A stretch of DNA of 64,000 bases, taken from Datnioides undecimradiatus (lineage: Eukaryota; Chordata; Actinopteri; Lobotiformes; Datnioididae). Shown piece after piece: positions 48,401 to 60,908 of this stretch. Numbering within the stretch: the first letter of the stretch is position 1; every line of letters starts with the position of its first letter. Under the pieces are notes generated by a model that saw only the letters and a list, made by a program, of their open reading frames with translations, ran no database searches and had not been told where the DNA came from. The stretch spans positions 6,924,016 to 6,988,015 of the forward strand of contig WARS01000011.1 in the NCBI GenBank assembly GCA_008933995.1, read 5' to 3'. Position numbers and translations under genes: made by a program.

Positions 48401-49373
48401 TGAGAGTCAGTGAATCTGTAACACCTCCAAACCAAAGCCAACTTGATTCGTGAACCTCTGTGATGCAACGAAAGTCAGCAGAGTGTTTTCTTTACTTACA
48501 GGCTATAGGATCAGGGATAATGTTGTATAAATATTTGATGGTTTCCTAGCAGGGTCTTATATGGCTAGAGAGTGCAGCATTAAGGTTGATGATCAAGGAG
48601 AACTTCAAGGCACACTCTCACATACGCAATCACTAAGACATGTGCACACACAAACAGCGACGCATATGTGCAGTCAGGTATGGCCAACATGCACATTAAC
48701 AACCATGCACACACACCCAGACACTAATATATACCCATACACACACCCATACACAGCACAGACTGCTCTCTCTGTCTGTTCCTTTCTGCACTGCATTGGG
48801 TTTCACTTTGTCTGTGTGCTTGGTTTACAGATGTTGATCATGTCTCGCTGAGCTTGCACTGAAAAGACAGATTCTTTACATCTTTGAGATTGCTGCTACT
48901 CTCACACACCAACTTGTTATGCTTTGATAAAAAAAAAAAAATCTGTAGAGGAGCTTTGAATTTCTGCAGAGATGCTCACATTAGAGGGCTATTGTAAAGT
49001 TTTGTCTGTAAGTCAAGAAAAGCATTTCAGTTTTAACTCAAATTAAATTTGGTTATTAGAAACATTGTTAACAAATGTCGCGAATTTCATAGAGAAGTCC
49101 AGCGTATCGAGAAAGATTAGCACTGCCAGAGTGGGACTGTGTTAAATTGCTGAGCTGTTACGGCTGCCCCCTCTACACCTCTAAAAGAAAAGTGTCCAAA
49201 TTTTTCTCCATCTAGCAAGTGTGAAATGTCAGCCGGTGTATAATCTTACAGCGATCAAGCCTACTGAGAGCAGAGAGACAAAGAGTGTTTTTCTCCTTCA
49301 GAGACGTATGCAGATGGCAGCTGATGTATGATATTAACCTTTGCTATCCTAACTCCTGTCTTTACTACCCCTC

Positions 49374-49395
49374 CACACACACACACACACACACA
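49374..49395. repeat. (AC)n microsatellite
   Basis: About 11 units, with a second short array 10 bases on. Confidence 0.93.
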
Positions 49396-49888
49396 CTCTT
49401 ACACACACACACATGCAAGGCATACTAATTATATTGATCCACCTTTAGAAAGACAGCCCTGTCGTTTTTCTCTCTCGTGTTCAAAATCTGCGTGTGAGTA
49501 GTTAGGAAATGATGCAAGCGATATATTATAAGTATCTAATAACTTTGCCTGAGCATCCCAAAGTAAGTAAACCTGCCATATGTGCAGCATATTTCACACA
49601 AATTAATTTGATAAATGTATCAGTCCTCAAGTATTTTCCTCGGTTTGGATTGCTTGTCAGCGGCAACATTTTTTAGATAAATGGGCTCCTCGGTTTTAGT
49701 GTCGCTCCTCTCTTTGTCTACTGAATCGTCAGTTTTAGCGAGGAGAGGAGGAAAAAAAGAGCAGAGGGAGGATGAGAGAGGAGGCAAAGTATAAAAACAA
49801 ATTGGCGCAGGGGGATGAGAGTGAGATATCAAAAGACTGGATGGTGAGGGATGAATGAAATAGAGTATCAGACGTGCTGTGGTCTCTG

Positions 49889-49900
49889 AGGTCAAGGTCT
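49889..49900 (+). promoter_or_regulatory. DR0 nuclear-receptor site
   Basis: AGGTCAAGGTCT is two half-sites with no spacer, one mismatch in the second. DR0 is the preferred site of GCNF (NR6A1), and TCAAGGTC also fits an SF-1-type half-site. Motif match only. Confidence 0.25.
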
Positions 49901-50032
49901 ATATCACTCTGTGCTACTGAAACAACAAGAACCACAACGAGCACCAGGGAGCCAACCAATCTGGGCTACTGCATTGTTCACTATCTGCTGAAGAAAACAG
50001 CTCGGTCTCTTCCTCCCTCTCTTTCCTACAGA

Positions 50033-50034
<2 letters not shown>

Positions 50035-50102
<68 letters not shown>
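50035..50102. repeat. Long (CA)n microsatellite
   Basis: About 34 uninterrupted units. Confidence 0.98.
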
Positions 50103-50105
<3 letters not shown>

Positions 50106-50483
50106 ACTCCTCACTTCATATCTGGAGAGAGAGAATAGAGCGTGTTCCTTATTGTCCCCTTAGTGGTGATGTGGGGGTGTGTGTTAGGGCTTGATTGTTA
50201 CTGGTTTACATAAGGGTATTAAACTCTCGCATAGCCCTATCTATCTGAGCCAGGCAGATATATTTGTGTTGTGGCTCCTTTATGCATTTGTTATTTCCAA
50301 AGAGGATTGGGATGCACCAGTGGAAGAGAGGATAGATAGCCTGCTGATATTACCCTCTTCCTCTCTCCCTCACTTCCTCCTTTTTCCTCTAAAAACCAAA
50401 CTCTTGTGCATTTGTGAGTGTGTACATGTGTGTCATTATCTCTGTGTGTGTGTTTGTGTCTTGCTTCCAGAAACAAAAGCGGG

Positions 50484-50640
50484 TAATTAATTAAAGAGAA
50501 GTGCACTTTGGCGCCATTGTCCTGTTCGACAACTCTAACAGCATTCAGCAAAACAGCATTCAGTGATATTACTCGTAATAATAGCTGTTGTTTCAATCCG
50601 AAATTAGCTAAACATTGTGCAAAAGCATTCAGCCAAACTA
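50484..50640. promoter_or_regulatory. Block with P2 homeodomain palindrome and triplicated AGCATTCAG
   Basis: TAATTAATTA at 50484-50493 is a P2-spaced homeodomain palindrome. AACAGCATTCAG occurs at 50537 and 50552 (15-base spacing), and AAGCATTCAGC at 50622. The first and third copies are followed by CAAAA and CAAA. The rest is repeat-free and enhancer-like. Confidence 0.35.
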
Positions 50641-52425
50641 ACATAATGCGCAGAGAGAGGTTTGCTGTCTATTAACAGGTCAACCAAGAACACGCTGTGG
50701 AGCACATGAATGCCAGTGGAAACATATTACTTACACTTCACAAACATCAAAATGTCTTGTTTTCTGTCTACACGTGTTAAATGTTGAAGAAGTCAGATTT
50801 GACATATCTGTGCTACAAAGACACTAATATAATGGAGATTTGTGTGAGTCATTTATCATTTAAAAATGTAATATTTTTCATAACTTGCCCAACTTTAATA
50901 TTATATATATAGATATAGTCTTATTTAGTCTTCATCATTGGTCTGTGGCCTCTGGAATAACACTTATTTTCAGATCTGATGTGAATATAGACAGGAAGAT
51001 GTCACAATTTCAATATTATTACTTGTCCTAAACAGCTGCAGCTACAGTTTGGTTTGGTTTTGGCCCAAAACAGACTTGTGTTTCGGTTGAGAGAAATATG
51101 AGGATTTAGTTTAAGGTCAGGACAGCTACATCATCAAGGTTACCACTTGTTTAACATGTGCTCAAGGTTAAAAGAAGCCAGCAGTGATAGGACACAGGAG
51201 AGAAGTCCAGGGTTTTGCTAACCCATCCACCCACCCTGACATTGTCCCTGTGTGGATTGTGTGTCTCTACTGTGTCATCACACTACTTCCTCCTTTGCTC
51301 CTTTCAAACAAGAAGGAAAAGTAGTTATGTTCTTTGTAACCTAACTGTAATGTTTGTAACTTAAATTTTAAATACAGGACTTTTATTTGTAAATGAGTTT
51401 TGTTGTTTTTTTTTGTTTGTTTTTTTTTACATCGTATTCCTTCTTACATTTACGGATCTTCAACCACTGATATATTTGACATTACAAGCCTGAAATAAAT
51501 TTTGAATTGCATCCTTATCATGCACATCCCTGAGAGGGCAGCTGTTATTTTGAGAATTCCCCAATCTGCATGTGTCGGTGCGCTTCTGAGGATCAGGCAG
51601 GAGAGGTTAAATCAAAGTGGAGTCAATAAGTTCCTCCCTCCCTCCTGGTCTGCTCTGCTGCGCTGCTGGGAATGCCTGCTGCTCGCTCTCTGGCTCGTGA
51701 AAGAGGAGGACAGGATGGGGTTCAACACTTTCACAAACACTAAAGGAGCGAAGAGTCGTGCTGCTAATACAGAGGATGATCTAAGACTCTGGCACACAGA
51801 TTTAGAGACACACATTTATCTACACACACACACATGCACACACACACACAGCAAAAGAAAGGCTTCCTCATTCTGTCTGAGAATGATAATGAGCTAAATT
51901 CTCTTTTCTCCCAACCTGAGAGCCTGAGTCCAGTCATGGCCACAGCCCCGGCTAAATCAATATCATCATCCATAATCTTTATTGTAGGATGAAACACAGC
52001 ATAAATCAGCACAAAGCCCTTCACACATCCCTCTCTTTAGCAGCCTCCAATTGCATGCAGCACTCTCCAGGGCCGACAACACTTTCTTTTCAGCACAAAA
52101 AGGGTCTCTCCCAGTCTCCAGTCTCTGCTGCACCTCTTCCTGTGTTGTATCAGATATTTGGTTGGTGGTTTTATCTGTGCTTGGTCTGCAGCAGGTGTGA
52201 AAGGTGAACTGAGAGAGCAGAGCAGGTCTGGGGAATGAATTATCCCTCTACCTGCAGGCGATTGGTGGAATGGGATAATGTTTAAATTGACAGCAATGTC
52301 TGTGTGTACATGACATTTGTGTGTGTATGTGTGAGTGTGAGTCTCCCGGCTCTGTTGTTTTTGCGTGTGAGTAATGAGGTTTGGAGAAGAAAGCTTTGCC
52401 AAATCCTCTCATCAGTCTTCACTCC

Positions 52426-52473
52426 TTCAATACCCAATCAGCGGGCTAATTCAATACCCAATCACAGGGCTAA
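52426..52473 (+). repeat. 24-bp tandem duplication carrying CCAAT boxes
   Basis: Two adjacent 24-base units (52426-52449, 52450-52473) begin TTCAATACCCAATCA and end GGGCTAA. They differ at only two bases. Each carries CCAAT; a third CCAAT is at 52496. NF-Y binds CCAAT, often in spaced pairs. No gene start is seen nearby. Confidence 0.9.
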
Positions 52474-54975
52474 TAGCGTCCAGCCGAGAGGAGAACCAAT
52501 GAGAACTCTGCTAATGGACCTTGGGGAATAACAAGCTGCACAAAAAGTTAGAGCAAAAGAAGGCAGAATTTATTTTTCTGTAAAGAACATGTACTGTCTA
52601 ACGATCTCAGTCGGTGCCCAATCGCCTGCCACTGTAACTGTGAAGCGGAGGGAAAACCATTAAACCATGTTTCAGACATGTGTGTCTACTCAGGCATGTC
52701 AAAGGGATGAGTGTGACGTTACATTTAAATCAGCAGCTAAAATGTAATAAAAGAGAGATATTTTTGACAATTCTCCCAGTATCTGAGTTTAGCACTTGTT
52801 GTTTTATAAAATTACAGCTCTGTTTCCAAGTTACACCGTGCACAGCTCTGGAGCATTTAACATGCAAACAGATTCACATCTCCCTCACTCATTTTTCCCC
52901 CCGGAGCTGTGAATGGTGGGTGCATAAGTGCAGGGGGGGTGCAGGAGTGTCCCAGCCATTGTAGTGTCACAAATCCCCCCTACCTGACATGCACTGAATA
53001 AACTGTCACAGGCGTTATATAGTGTCTCCATAAAGCCTACCATCAAACAGTTACTACCTCCATCGCTTCAGTCCACTGCACCAACAACACAAACAAATCA
53101 CACTGCGGTGCGTCCCAGGCTTTTCAGGTGAGTGCGTATTTGTGTGTGTGATATACCGTAAAGTGGGGTTCATACATGACTGTGTTTTTCTGATATGATC
53201 ATACACCATATAACCTTCTATATCTTGCTTGGTTGCAATCCATATTGACCTCCCTTTCTAAGCCTCCCTCACTAAAAGCTTTTCAGTGTTTTTCACTGCA
53301 CATATACAGTTTCCTGCCTTTCCCTCTGTTTTCTGTCGCTGCACAGTTTTGTGCATGGTCATTAAAAGGGTACATCAGCATTCACCACGCTTATATTCCT
53401 GGTGAGATTCCAAGGCTTATTTAAGATGAGCACTCCACTGTCCATCATAAAAGTTAAAAATGGGGAATCTACTCCTAAAACACTGTAAGAGCAAAGAAGA
53501 TGTGCACATTTCTGGCCCTTTATTGTTGAAGCTCTCTTTGTGTTTTTGTGGCAAACACCTTGAAAAACACAAATATGACTTCAGTTTAGAATAGCTACCG
53601 TGAAGTTAAATAATATAAAATTTTATCCTTTGCAAAATATACATTGTTAATGCCAAGGTTAAGGTTTAAGAGTAAACTCCTCACTGCCCTCATTTCTTCA
53701 TTGCTCACGCTGTACAACAACCAGAGAAATCCACCGACTACACTGGTTATCCTGAAAAGACCAGAGTGCAATGCAGAGACTTTACTTTTGAGTTGAATCG
53801 AAGTGCAGCATGTGTTGCAGGAGTATTAGAGCAGTATTCACAGATATGTAGCAAAGCAGTGAATAAGGCAAGTGTGTACAACATGAAAATAAATTAAAGG
53901 AAAAAAACCTGAACCATAACAGCCCTTAAGGCATCGAACATCACACACTAATGATATACTGTGCAACAGTGTGAGAGTACGTGAGGAGGAAATTTCCCTT
54001 TAATCTCCTTCATGGCTACATCATCTTTTATTGGTGGACAAAGTGGATCTCAGCCTGCAGCATCGGCCCCGTAGAAATGACAATTGATTTGCAGGTTATT
54101 TCCTGCTTCCTGTGAGCTAATTGAAATAAAGTGGGACGGTGGACTCAGGCTCTGCAGCATCTATCAATACTGCAGTTGTACAGTAGAGAGAGCCTCGCAC
54201 CTACTGCTGTGCCTTAACCAGTCCCACAGAATATTTGTTTCATTGTTTGGCTCATCACCATGTATATATTTCATTTGTGTTTATGCTACCTGGTGTGTGA
54301 GCCACCTTTTAATGACTGCAAGTGAGTAAACTATGGGGGAGAATGTATGGCTTATGAGTGTATGCGCTCTGCATGTGTGCTTGTGCTGGCTGTATCATGT
54401 TAAGTCTGTAGCCTCTAGTTGTGGTCATGCAGGTTGAATTTAGCAATAAACTAAAATATTTCTGTCCTCCTCCTTTGATATAGATACAGAAATCTCTTTG
54501 TACTGGGCTTACATTAGACTTATGGGTATTTGAGTACAAATGTAGGAATCTAGATGCCTTTGCAGTTTTGAAACACCCCTTTCATCCTCCAACACACACA
54601 AATGTACACACTCACTCTAACACACTGATTAGTGCATAACGCCTTTTCCCATCAATTTAATTATGGTAAACACTGCTACAGATAAATATACAGTATCCAG
54701 CAGTGCACATCTGTCCAGGCGTATGCACAGCAAACTCGCTGCTCATGTATGGAAGCCAGCAGAAGAATAAGTGTTGACGTGTGTGCATGCGTGTATGTGC
54801 AAGCTCAGGAGCTGAGTTTTATTTACTTATAATGTCCCAGCTGTCGTGAGCAGCTGGATTTTACACAGATTAAACTGGTGAGGGTATGGAATCACATGTA
54901 CAGTACACTGTCTTCACTTTGAGATAATTTGCTGGAAAAAATTTAAACCAAACAAAATCAATGTCCCCAGAGTAA

Positions 54976-55030
54976 GGCATTGCATTTGTTCTGTAGATGC
55001 TTTTAACCAAAGAGGTTTACAGTTTGTTGT
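54976..55030 (+). mobile_element. Second diverged copy of the GCAGAC..TTTTATCC fish repeat
   Basis: CTGTAGATGCTTTTAACC then AAAGAGGTTTACAGT reads as a mutated version of the GCAGACGCTTTTATCC then AAAGCGACTTACAGT core, the same family as the copy near 20024. Confidence 0.4.
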
Positions 55031-55280
55031 TAATGCACCATAAAAATTTACAAAAATTACACCTAGAGAAAAGTGTAATTTGTAGTAGATGTCATTTTTA
55101 AAAAAAAAAAAAACTCCCTTTAAACAACATTTTCTCTATACGTTGCTTTTCTCTCGAACCACACTAATGATTTAAGCCACTATCTTCCAATAGTCTAATC
55201 AAACTCTCGTTAGACTGCAAGATACACTGAATCATCATTAAATCTATCTGCATATTACCTGTGCTGCTACAATTAGCTAT

Positions 55281-55341
55281 GAATCTCATTTGAATCTCAT
55301 TTAAATTCCTCCTATGAATCTCAATTAAACAATGAGATTCA
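55281..55341. repeat. GAATCTCATTT direct repeats plus inverted copy
   Basis: GAATCTCATTT is exactly duplicated at 55281-55291 and 55292-55302, with GAATCTCAATT at 55316. TGAATCTCA (55315-55323) and TGAGATTCA (55333-55341) form a perfect 9-bp stem with a 9-base loop. Confidence 0.85.
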
Positions 55342-55376
55342 AACAAACAGGCATTGCATTGGAAATGTGAACGTGT

Positions 55377-55379
55377 ACA

Positions 55380-55418
<39 letters not shown>
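55377..55418. repeat. (AC)n microsatellite
   Basis: About 20 units with one AT interruption. Confidence 0.96.
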
Positions 55419-55423
<5 letters not shown>

Positions 55424-56044
55424 CTGCTGTTATCATTGCTGTTGTTTTAAATGTGTTCAGTTTAATTAATTTGTTTTGATACTCAAGACAAATCCTTTAC
55501 AAATCCTCATGTGGTAATTAACAATTATCGTACATTTAATAAGCACACTGAGATAATGAAACAATTAGAGAGAAACAAGCTGTTTAAAGATTGAAGCAGT
55601 GCTTTGAACTAGTGTATATGCTTTAATTGTCTTTCAGTGGCTTCCGACTTCAATGAGCCAGCAGATCATAATAAATGTCCTCACAGCTTACAAATCAAAC
55701 ACCCTTCAAAGCAGAATTACAAACCAATAAATTATTACTTGTACAAAATATAAGCTTTCAACAGTGCTGTAATACTGAAACACAAACACACACTCACACA
55801 CACACGCATCGCCCTTCTCTCTGGTGTTATCACAGGGGCCAATTAGTGGGCCCCGGCTTTCTGCTCAGGCATGTGTCAGGGGACCTATAGGGAGCCCGCG
55901 AGGCTGCGAGAAGCCTCAGGGTAGCAGGAGAATTATCACTCTTTTCATCTCTCCGTCTCTTACGCATCCTTGCATACACACATCCTCTCTCTGCTCACAG
56001 CGAGAGCCGCTACCTTTCTTTCTAGTTCCTTCATTCGTTTCCTT

Positions 56045-56215
56045 GTAACTTAGGCCTCTAAAACGGCGAACAAAGGACAATCCGGAACATTATATCACGC
56101 AAATACCTCAAGCTAATTTACTCAGCTAATGTGGCCGACAAGGTCCAATAAACATATGCATAGCCTCCACATACAGATGAATCAGTCGATGCAGGTTACT
56201 TGTAAACTTTGATCC
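56045..56215. promoter_or_regulatory. Complex block with adjacent SOX-like sites
   Basis: GAACAAAGGACAATCC at about 56068 holds ACAAAG and ACAAT in tandem. GCTAATTTACTCAGCTAATG follows, with two GCTAAT cores. No simple repeat. Enhancer role inferred. Confidence 0.25.
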
Positions 56216-56525
56216 CTCCGAACTGTATAAGCAGGACCACACAGCACAACTGTGTGTGTGTGTGCACTTTTATGTAAGAGAAAGGCAAGGTCGTCACAAT
56301 GCATGCTGATCAAAATATGCATCTATGTTGCACTGTGTAAGGTGTTTATTAGTAGTGATGGAGTGCTCAGGGAGAGCTAGCACCTTGCTAGACTGCGTGC
56401 GTGTGTGTGTTTGTGTATATGTGCTGAAGTGTGTGTGCATGTAGTTGGTTACTTCTCGCTGAGAGTTTTATCCCAATCACACTCCTTCCCACCCCCTCAT
56501 CTTTCTTTCTTTTTCTCATCCCTCT

Positions 56526-56540
56526 GTGGCCCCCTGCTGA
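56526..56540 (-). promoter_or_regulatory. CTCF-like core motif
   Basis: On the minus strand TCAGCAGGGGGCCAC matches the CTCF core CCAGCAGGGGGCGCT at 12 of 15 positions, including AGCAGGGGGC. Occupancy is untested. Confidence 0.35.
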
Positions 56541-56569
56541 GTGCCTGGTAGGTGGCTGGCACACACATA

Positions 56570-56595
56570 AACACACACACACACACACACACACA
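56570..56595. repeat. (AC)n microsatellite
   Basis: About 13 units. Confidence 0.95.
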
Positions 56596-56644
56596 AAGAC
56601 AAAAACACACAGTAAGCCCTCCGCTGGCTTCTGATAGCTGTGGA

Positions 56645-56664
56645 TCTCTCTCTCTCTCTCTCTC
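56645..56664. repeat. (TC)n microsatellite
   Basis: About 10 uninterrupted units. Confidence 0.93.
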
Positions 56665-56730
56665 ATCCACACCACAGGGAGGAGAGAAGATGGGGTGACA
56701 AGAAAGGAAGACAAGAAAGAGGAAGAAGAG

Positions 56731-56756
56731 TGGGGTGGGGGGGGGGGGTGGGGTGG
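56731..56756 (+). other. G-rich tract, G-quadruplex candidate
   Basis: Runs of G (4, about 12, 4) separated by single T residues supply more than four G3 tracts. Confidence 0.6.
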
Positions 56757-57393
56757 CAGAACAAAATAAGTGGACAGCTGTCCTCTGACAAGCCTCTGTC
56801 TACCTGTCTGTCTGCTACAGTGTGGGCTCTTTTTGGCAGGTGGCTGAAGACTTTGAGTCAAAATGACAGGCTGAAACATTGTTGAACGAGGCTTAACTGC
56901 CATCTGAGAGGAATAATTACAACACAGATGAGAGAAAATAAAATGAAAAGATTGTGAGTATGGTTTAGAAAGGTTATTATGACTGCACTAATAAGACACA
57001 GGTCTGTAGGCGTGACGTGTATGTTACTGTTTGAATTTGCCCATAAGTTGTTGTTTTTTCTTTGTGTGTGTATTTGTGTTTGTGACACTGGCCGGGGTAG
57101 AGACAGCAGAGTGGAGGCAGTAGATAAGATAAGTGCTCTTTATTTCTGACAGAGTCATTTAGCTGTGGATGAAGAGAAGAGAGGAGGAGAGGACAGGGAG
57201 GTGAGAGTTATAGTTATGGAGCTGTCGGAGGTTTGGGAGTGTTGAATGAAATGAGGTCCGGAGGAGCAGAGGGAAACAAAGGTGGAGAGGGAGAGAAGGG
57301 GGGAGGGGGGAAGCGTCTACGTGACCTTGCAGTCACAGAAACAGACGGATGAGGGAGGAGAACCTGTTTCCTCTAAATCATGTGATGTGCTGT

Positions 57394-57419
57394 TTCTCTC
57401 TCTCTCTCTCTCTCTCTCT
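57394..57419. repeat. (TC)n microsatellite
   Basis: About 13 uninterrupted units. Confidence 0.95.
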
Positions 57420-57767
57420 TTCTCACTGTAATTCAGTTAACATGTCACTCTACAGGCCACTTGCCTCTCCTTAGCCCACATCTTGGAATCATGGTCTTCC
57501 TCTATCTTATTCCTCACTATGTGTGAGGGTTAACCTTTGTTTGTGCAAGGTATACCACAAACACACACACACGTGTGTGCACACAGAGTTTCTTTGTCAT
57601 ATATTTCCTTGTATTGAGGCATCAAACTGTCAGAGACCTCCTGTCACTTTTGCCATTTTCTTCTTTCCCCTTCTGTTCCTTGTATGAAGAAAAAGTATTT
57701 ATTTTCATTTATCAAAGGCTTACACCCCTGAGAGAGAGAAAAATTGCAGTGTCTGCAATACTGTATA

Positions 57768-57800
57768 GTGTGTGTACGTGTGTGTGTGTGTGTGTATGTG
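57768..57800. repeat. (GT)n microsatellite, interrupted
   Basis: GT units interrupted by AC and AT. Confidence 0.9.
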
Positions 57801-58419
57801 TCGGGGGGATGCGGGCAATGCTGGGGGTTATTATGAAGAGACTCAGATGCGACAGGAGATTCCTCTGATTGGGAATAAAACACCATCTTATCTATTTAAA
57901 TAAACCCCACTGCAACTTCTGCAACACACACAGGCACGCACACACATACATGCACCCCCACCCCAGCACACACACACACACACACTATAAATAAGAAGAC
58001 CTATACAGAGCGACACAAGAAAGTAAACACATTCACTGGATCACACACACACAGAAAAAAAAAACTGCAGAAGCCGGCAAATCTATGCATGTAAACAAAC
58101 ACAAGAGCAAATTCACAAAGGGATTTGTAGTAATTAAATTGCAATGATCGCCCTATTTTAGCTTTCACTTTGAAGATGAAAAAATAGTGTTCGAGCAGAG
58201 ACGTGAGGAAAAACAGTTCTAATAGAACATGAAAAGAACATCTAATTATTCAAAGGAGAGTCGTTACTAAAGGACTGAAAAATACGATAAAAACAAATAA
58301 AAAGGTTTTAATGCAAAACTCAGCAGAATAATGCAGAGGAACCAGTCAAAGCTCCACAAAATCATCCTAATCTCTGGTGAGCTGCACTGTGAACGCGCCG
58401 GCCTCCGACAGTAACCTGC

Positions 58420-58432
58420 TGACCTTTGACCT
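58420..58432 (-). promoter_or_regulatory. Perfect DR1 nuclear-receptor element
   Basis: TGACCTTTGACCT is the exact reverse of AGGTCAAAGGTCA, the consensus DR1 bound by RXR/PPAR, HNF4 and COUP-TF. A further TGACCT at 58463-58468 lies 43 bases on. Position in the wwox downstream desert gives no target gene. Confidence 0.5.
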
Positions 58433-58578
58433 CTGTATGACCAGAAGAGCAGAACCTGTACTTGACCTGTGACATTGTGGCAACTTTAATAAGCAGCTCG
58501 GCCCCCTGCAGGAATGCACAACTGCGCATATGTCAATAAGACAAGAGACATGCAAAAGATGGATGCAGCCGAGCCATA

Positions 58579-58614
<36 letters not shown>
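58579..58614. repeat. (TG)n microsatellite
   Basis: About 18 units, one CG interruption. Confidence 0.96.
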
Positions 58615-59655
58615 ACAGTAAATAGTGAGAAGAGAAACAGTGATGTATGTTGGGTCTGCAGTCTGAGGCTGCAGATGTTCACCCCAGGTGGTCTGACGCT
58701 AATAACATTCCACTTTTTACAGGCCCTTTAATTCACTCGAGATAAAGCCACATAAAATATACAGTACAGAACGCTGTGATGCACCTATGAGCACCAGCAA
58801 AACCAACTGAGTATCATGTGCTTTGTAATGTGCTGGCTTGTCCTTTAAATGTTGGCCTTTTCTTTTAAAAAGCATATTAAAGTTGCAGCTTTTTTATTTT
58901 ACACGTTTCACAGATTTTTCCTGTTTTCATGCTAACTGACGTACAGGTGTAATTAGAGATCACAGAACCTCCTGGACTTTGTGTTATCAGTAGTCTTTTT
59001 ACTGCACCTGCTGTGTGACTTCTGTGATTATTATCTAGTGTGTTTAACATATATGATGTCTGAGTAATAGATGACGGAGCTGACAAAGCCTGTGGCCGAA
59101 TTCAGAGTCAATTACTGCAGTGTGACATTAAACGTGGATTATCGACAGTGTAAACATCAAATCTTTTTATGTGATGAACTCTTTTGATTTATTACTCAGA
59201 GCCAAAAACAGGGGATTTGAATTTTGTCAGAGTCTAATAGCTCAGGGCTGTTCTATGGAAAAACAACAGTTACTTGTATCATTTTCACTGCCACATTCAA
59301 AAAGTAGTTTGTGTTTGTTTAAACATGAGAAAGAGACAGAGACATTGCATGAGGAGCCCATGCAACCCCTCTTCCCTCTCGTTTTTGCATCGGCAGGATG
59401 TCATGTTCACACATGCCAAAAGTGAACGCGCGGAGGCCCCCCTCCACCCTGTTTGCTCCTTCTTCCCTCATCTCTCCTCCCTTTGTCTGCCCCAATACGT
59501 GTATCAACCTTGAACCAGAGCAGATGAGAGAGACAGAGGGAGATGAGGGCGGCGCAGCACCCTTTCTACGTCACATGTGTATAGTGAGGGAAAATAATAT
59601 AGATGGTGGTAACTGAACAAGCTTTCAGGCACTTCTCCTCCCTTCTGTTGCAATT

Positions 59656-59679
59656 TATTAATGAAAATAATCATTAATA
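59656..59679. repeat. 9-bp perfect inverted repeat
   Basis: TATTAATGA (59656-59664) and TCATTAATA (59671-59679) are exact reverse complements around a 6-base A/T loop. A/T-rich, so less surprising than the 311-346 hairpin. Confidence 0.8.
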
Positions 59680-60848
59680 CAATTCCAGTTTAATGGAAAT
59701 TTGTTATACTGTTGTTTGTAAGCTTATTGGCCATAAATTAATAAGATAAAAAAGAAAAAATAAATACAAAAAGATTTTTTTGTAATGTTTGACAAGACTT
59801 AAAAGCTAAACCCCCGAAAACACATTACAAAGCATATGTTACTGATGTTACTAGAAAGCAAGTAAGCAGCAAAGATCAGAGAGAATGTGGAGACTACACA
59901 CTGTCTGTCTCTCTGGAAAAATGAAAGATTTTCCCATGCTCGACAGTCTTTGGCAATACTTCACATACTACACAAAACACACACTCACAGTGTTGACTTT
60001 GTATCCTAGTGCAGTTAATGTGTACACAATTTATTTCTCTCCCCAGAGTAGCTGCTCCAGACACAGACAGCACCATTTCTGCACAGTAGAAGTCAGCAAT
60101 TATTTAAAAAATAAAAACTCTTTGAAAAACAAACACCCCCTCACGTACAGAGCTGATTCCTGATCTTTTGTTCGTCATTTTATTTTGGCAGCAGGAAACC
60201 CGACTGGCTCAGCTTTCCTCAGTGGTCCTGTTGTAAAGACACCTTTAGTCAGTTAGTGACCGCTGTCTTTAGTGAGTGTCGGAAATAAAAACCACAGCTC
60301 CACTCCCCTTGTCTTCTCTCCTCGTCTTCCTTCTCGTTTTGTTTTGTTTTTTTTAACTTTTTTGTCATGAATCTTTAATCAGCTTCTTCAAGTGAGTGGC
60401 CAGCCTGAGACTCTGCAGAGCACTGACCTGAGCTGCTGAAACACACATTCTGATGTAACTTATACAGACGCTGCACCGCTCAGACCACGTTCACATCCCG
60501 GGAACTCTCCAAGACTTGTGTCAGCAACTTAAGCTCAGGGCTATTTGCTGTGTCTCAATTTCTCTGCAAGGAGGTCAAAAAAACAAGAAAAAGTCAAGTC
60601 TGCTGCGTAACAATATGTCCATCTACAGAATGGCAAAACTAAAGGATACTGCAGTTAAATTCCAGCCTTGTTGGGTATCTGGAATAGCTGCATGCAGAGC
60701 CATCAGTGTATTTGCTCTCCTGTTTAGACTGAGAGGATTCCATCAGCAGGAACCCGAGACAGAGAGAGAGAAGTGACGGTTGTGTGCATGTATGGTCTCT
60801 GCATCTCTTTCTCTGTCATGACACAAATGCATTTGCTTGTGCAGGCTT

Positions 60849-60853
<5 letters not shown>

Positions 60854-60907
<54 letters not shown>
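60854..60907. repeat. Long (CA)n microsatellite
   Basis: About 27 uninterrupted units. Confidence 0.98.

Positions 60908-60908
<1 letters not shown>

Noticed and set aside
51502-51897. 131-codon plus-strand frame
   Set aside because: The tail is CA-repeat translation and the head has no recognisable homology; likely chance.
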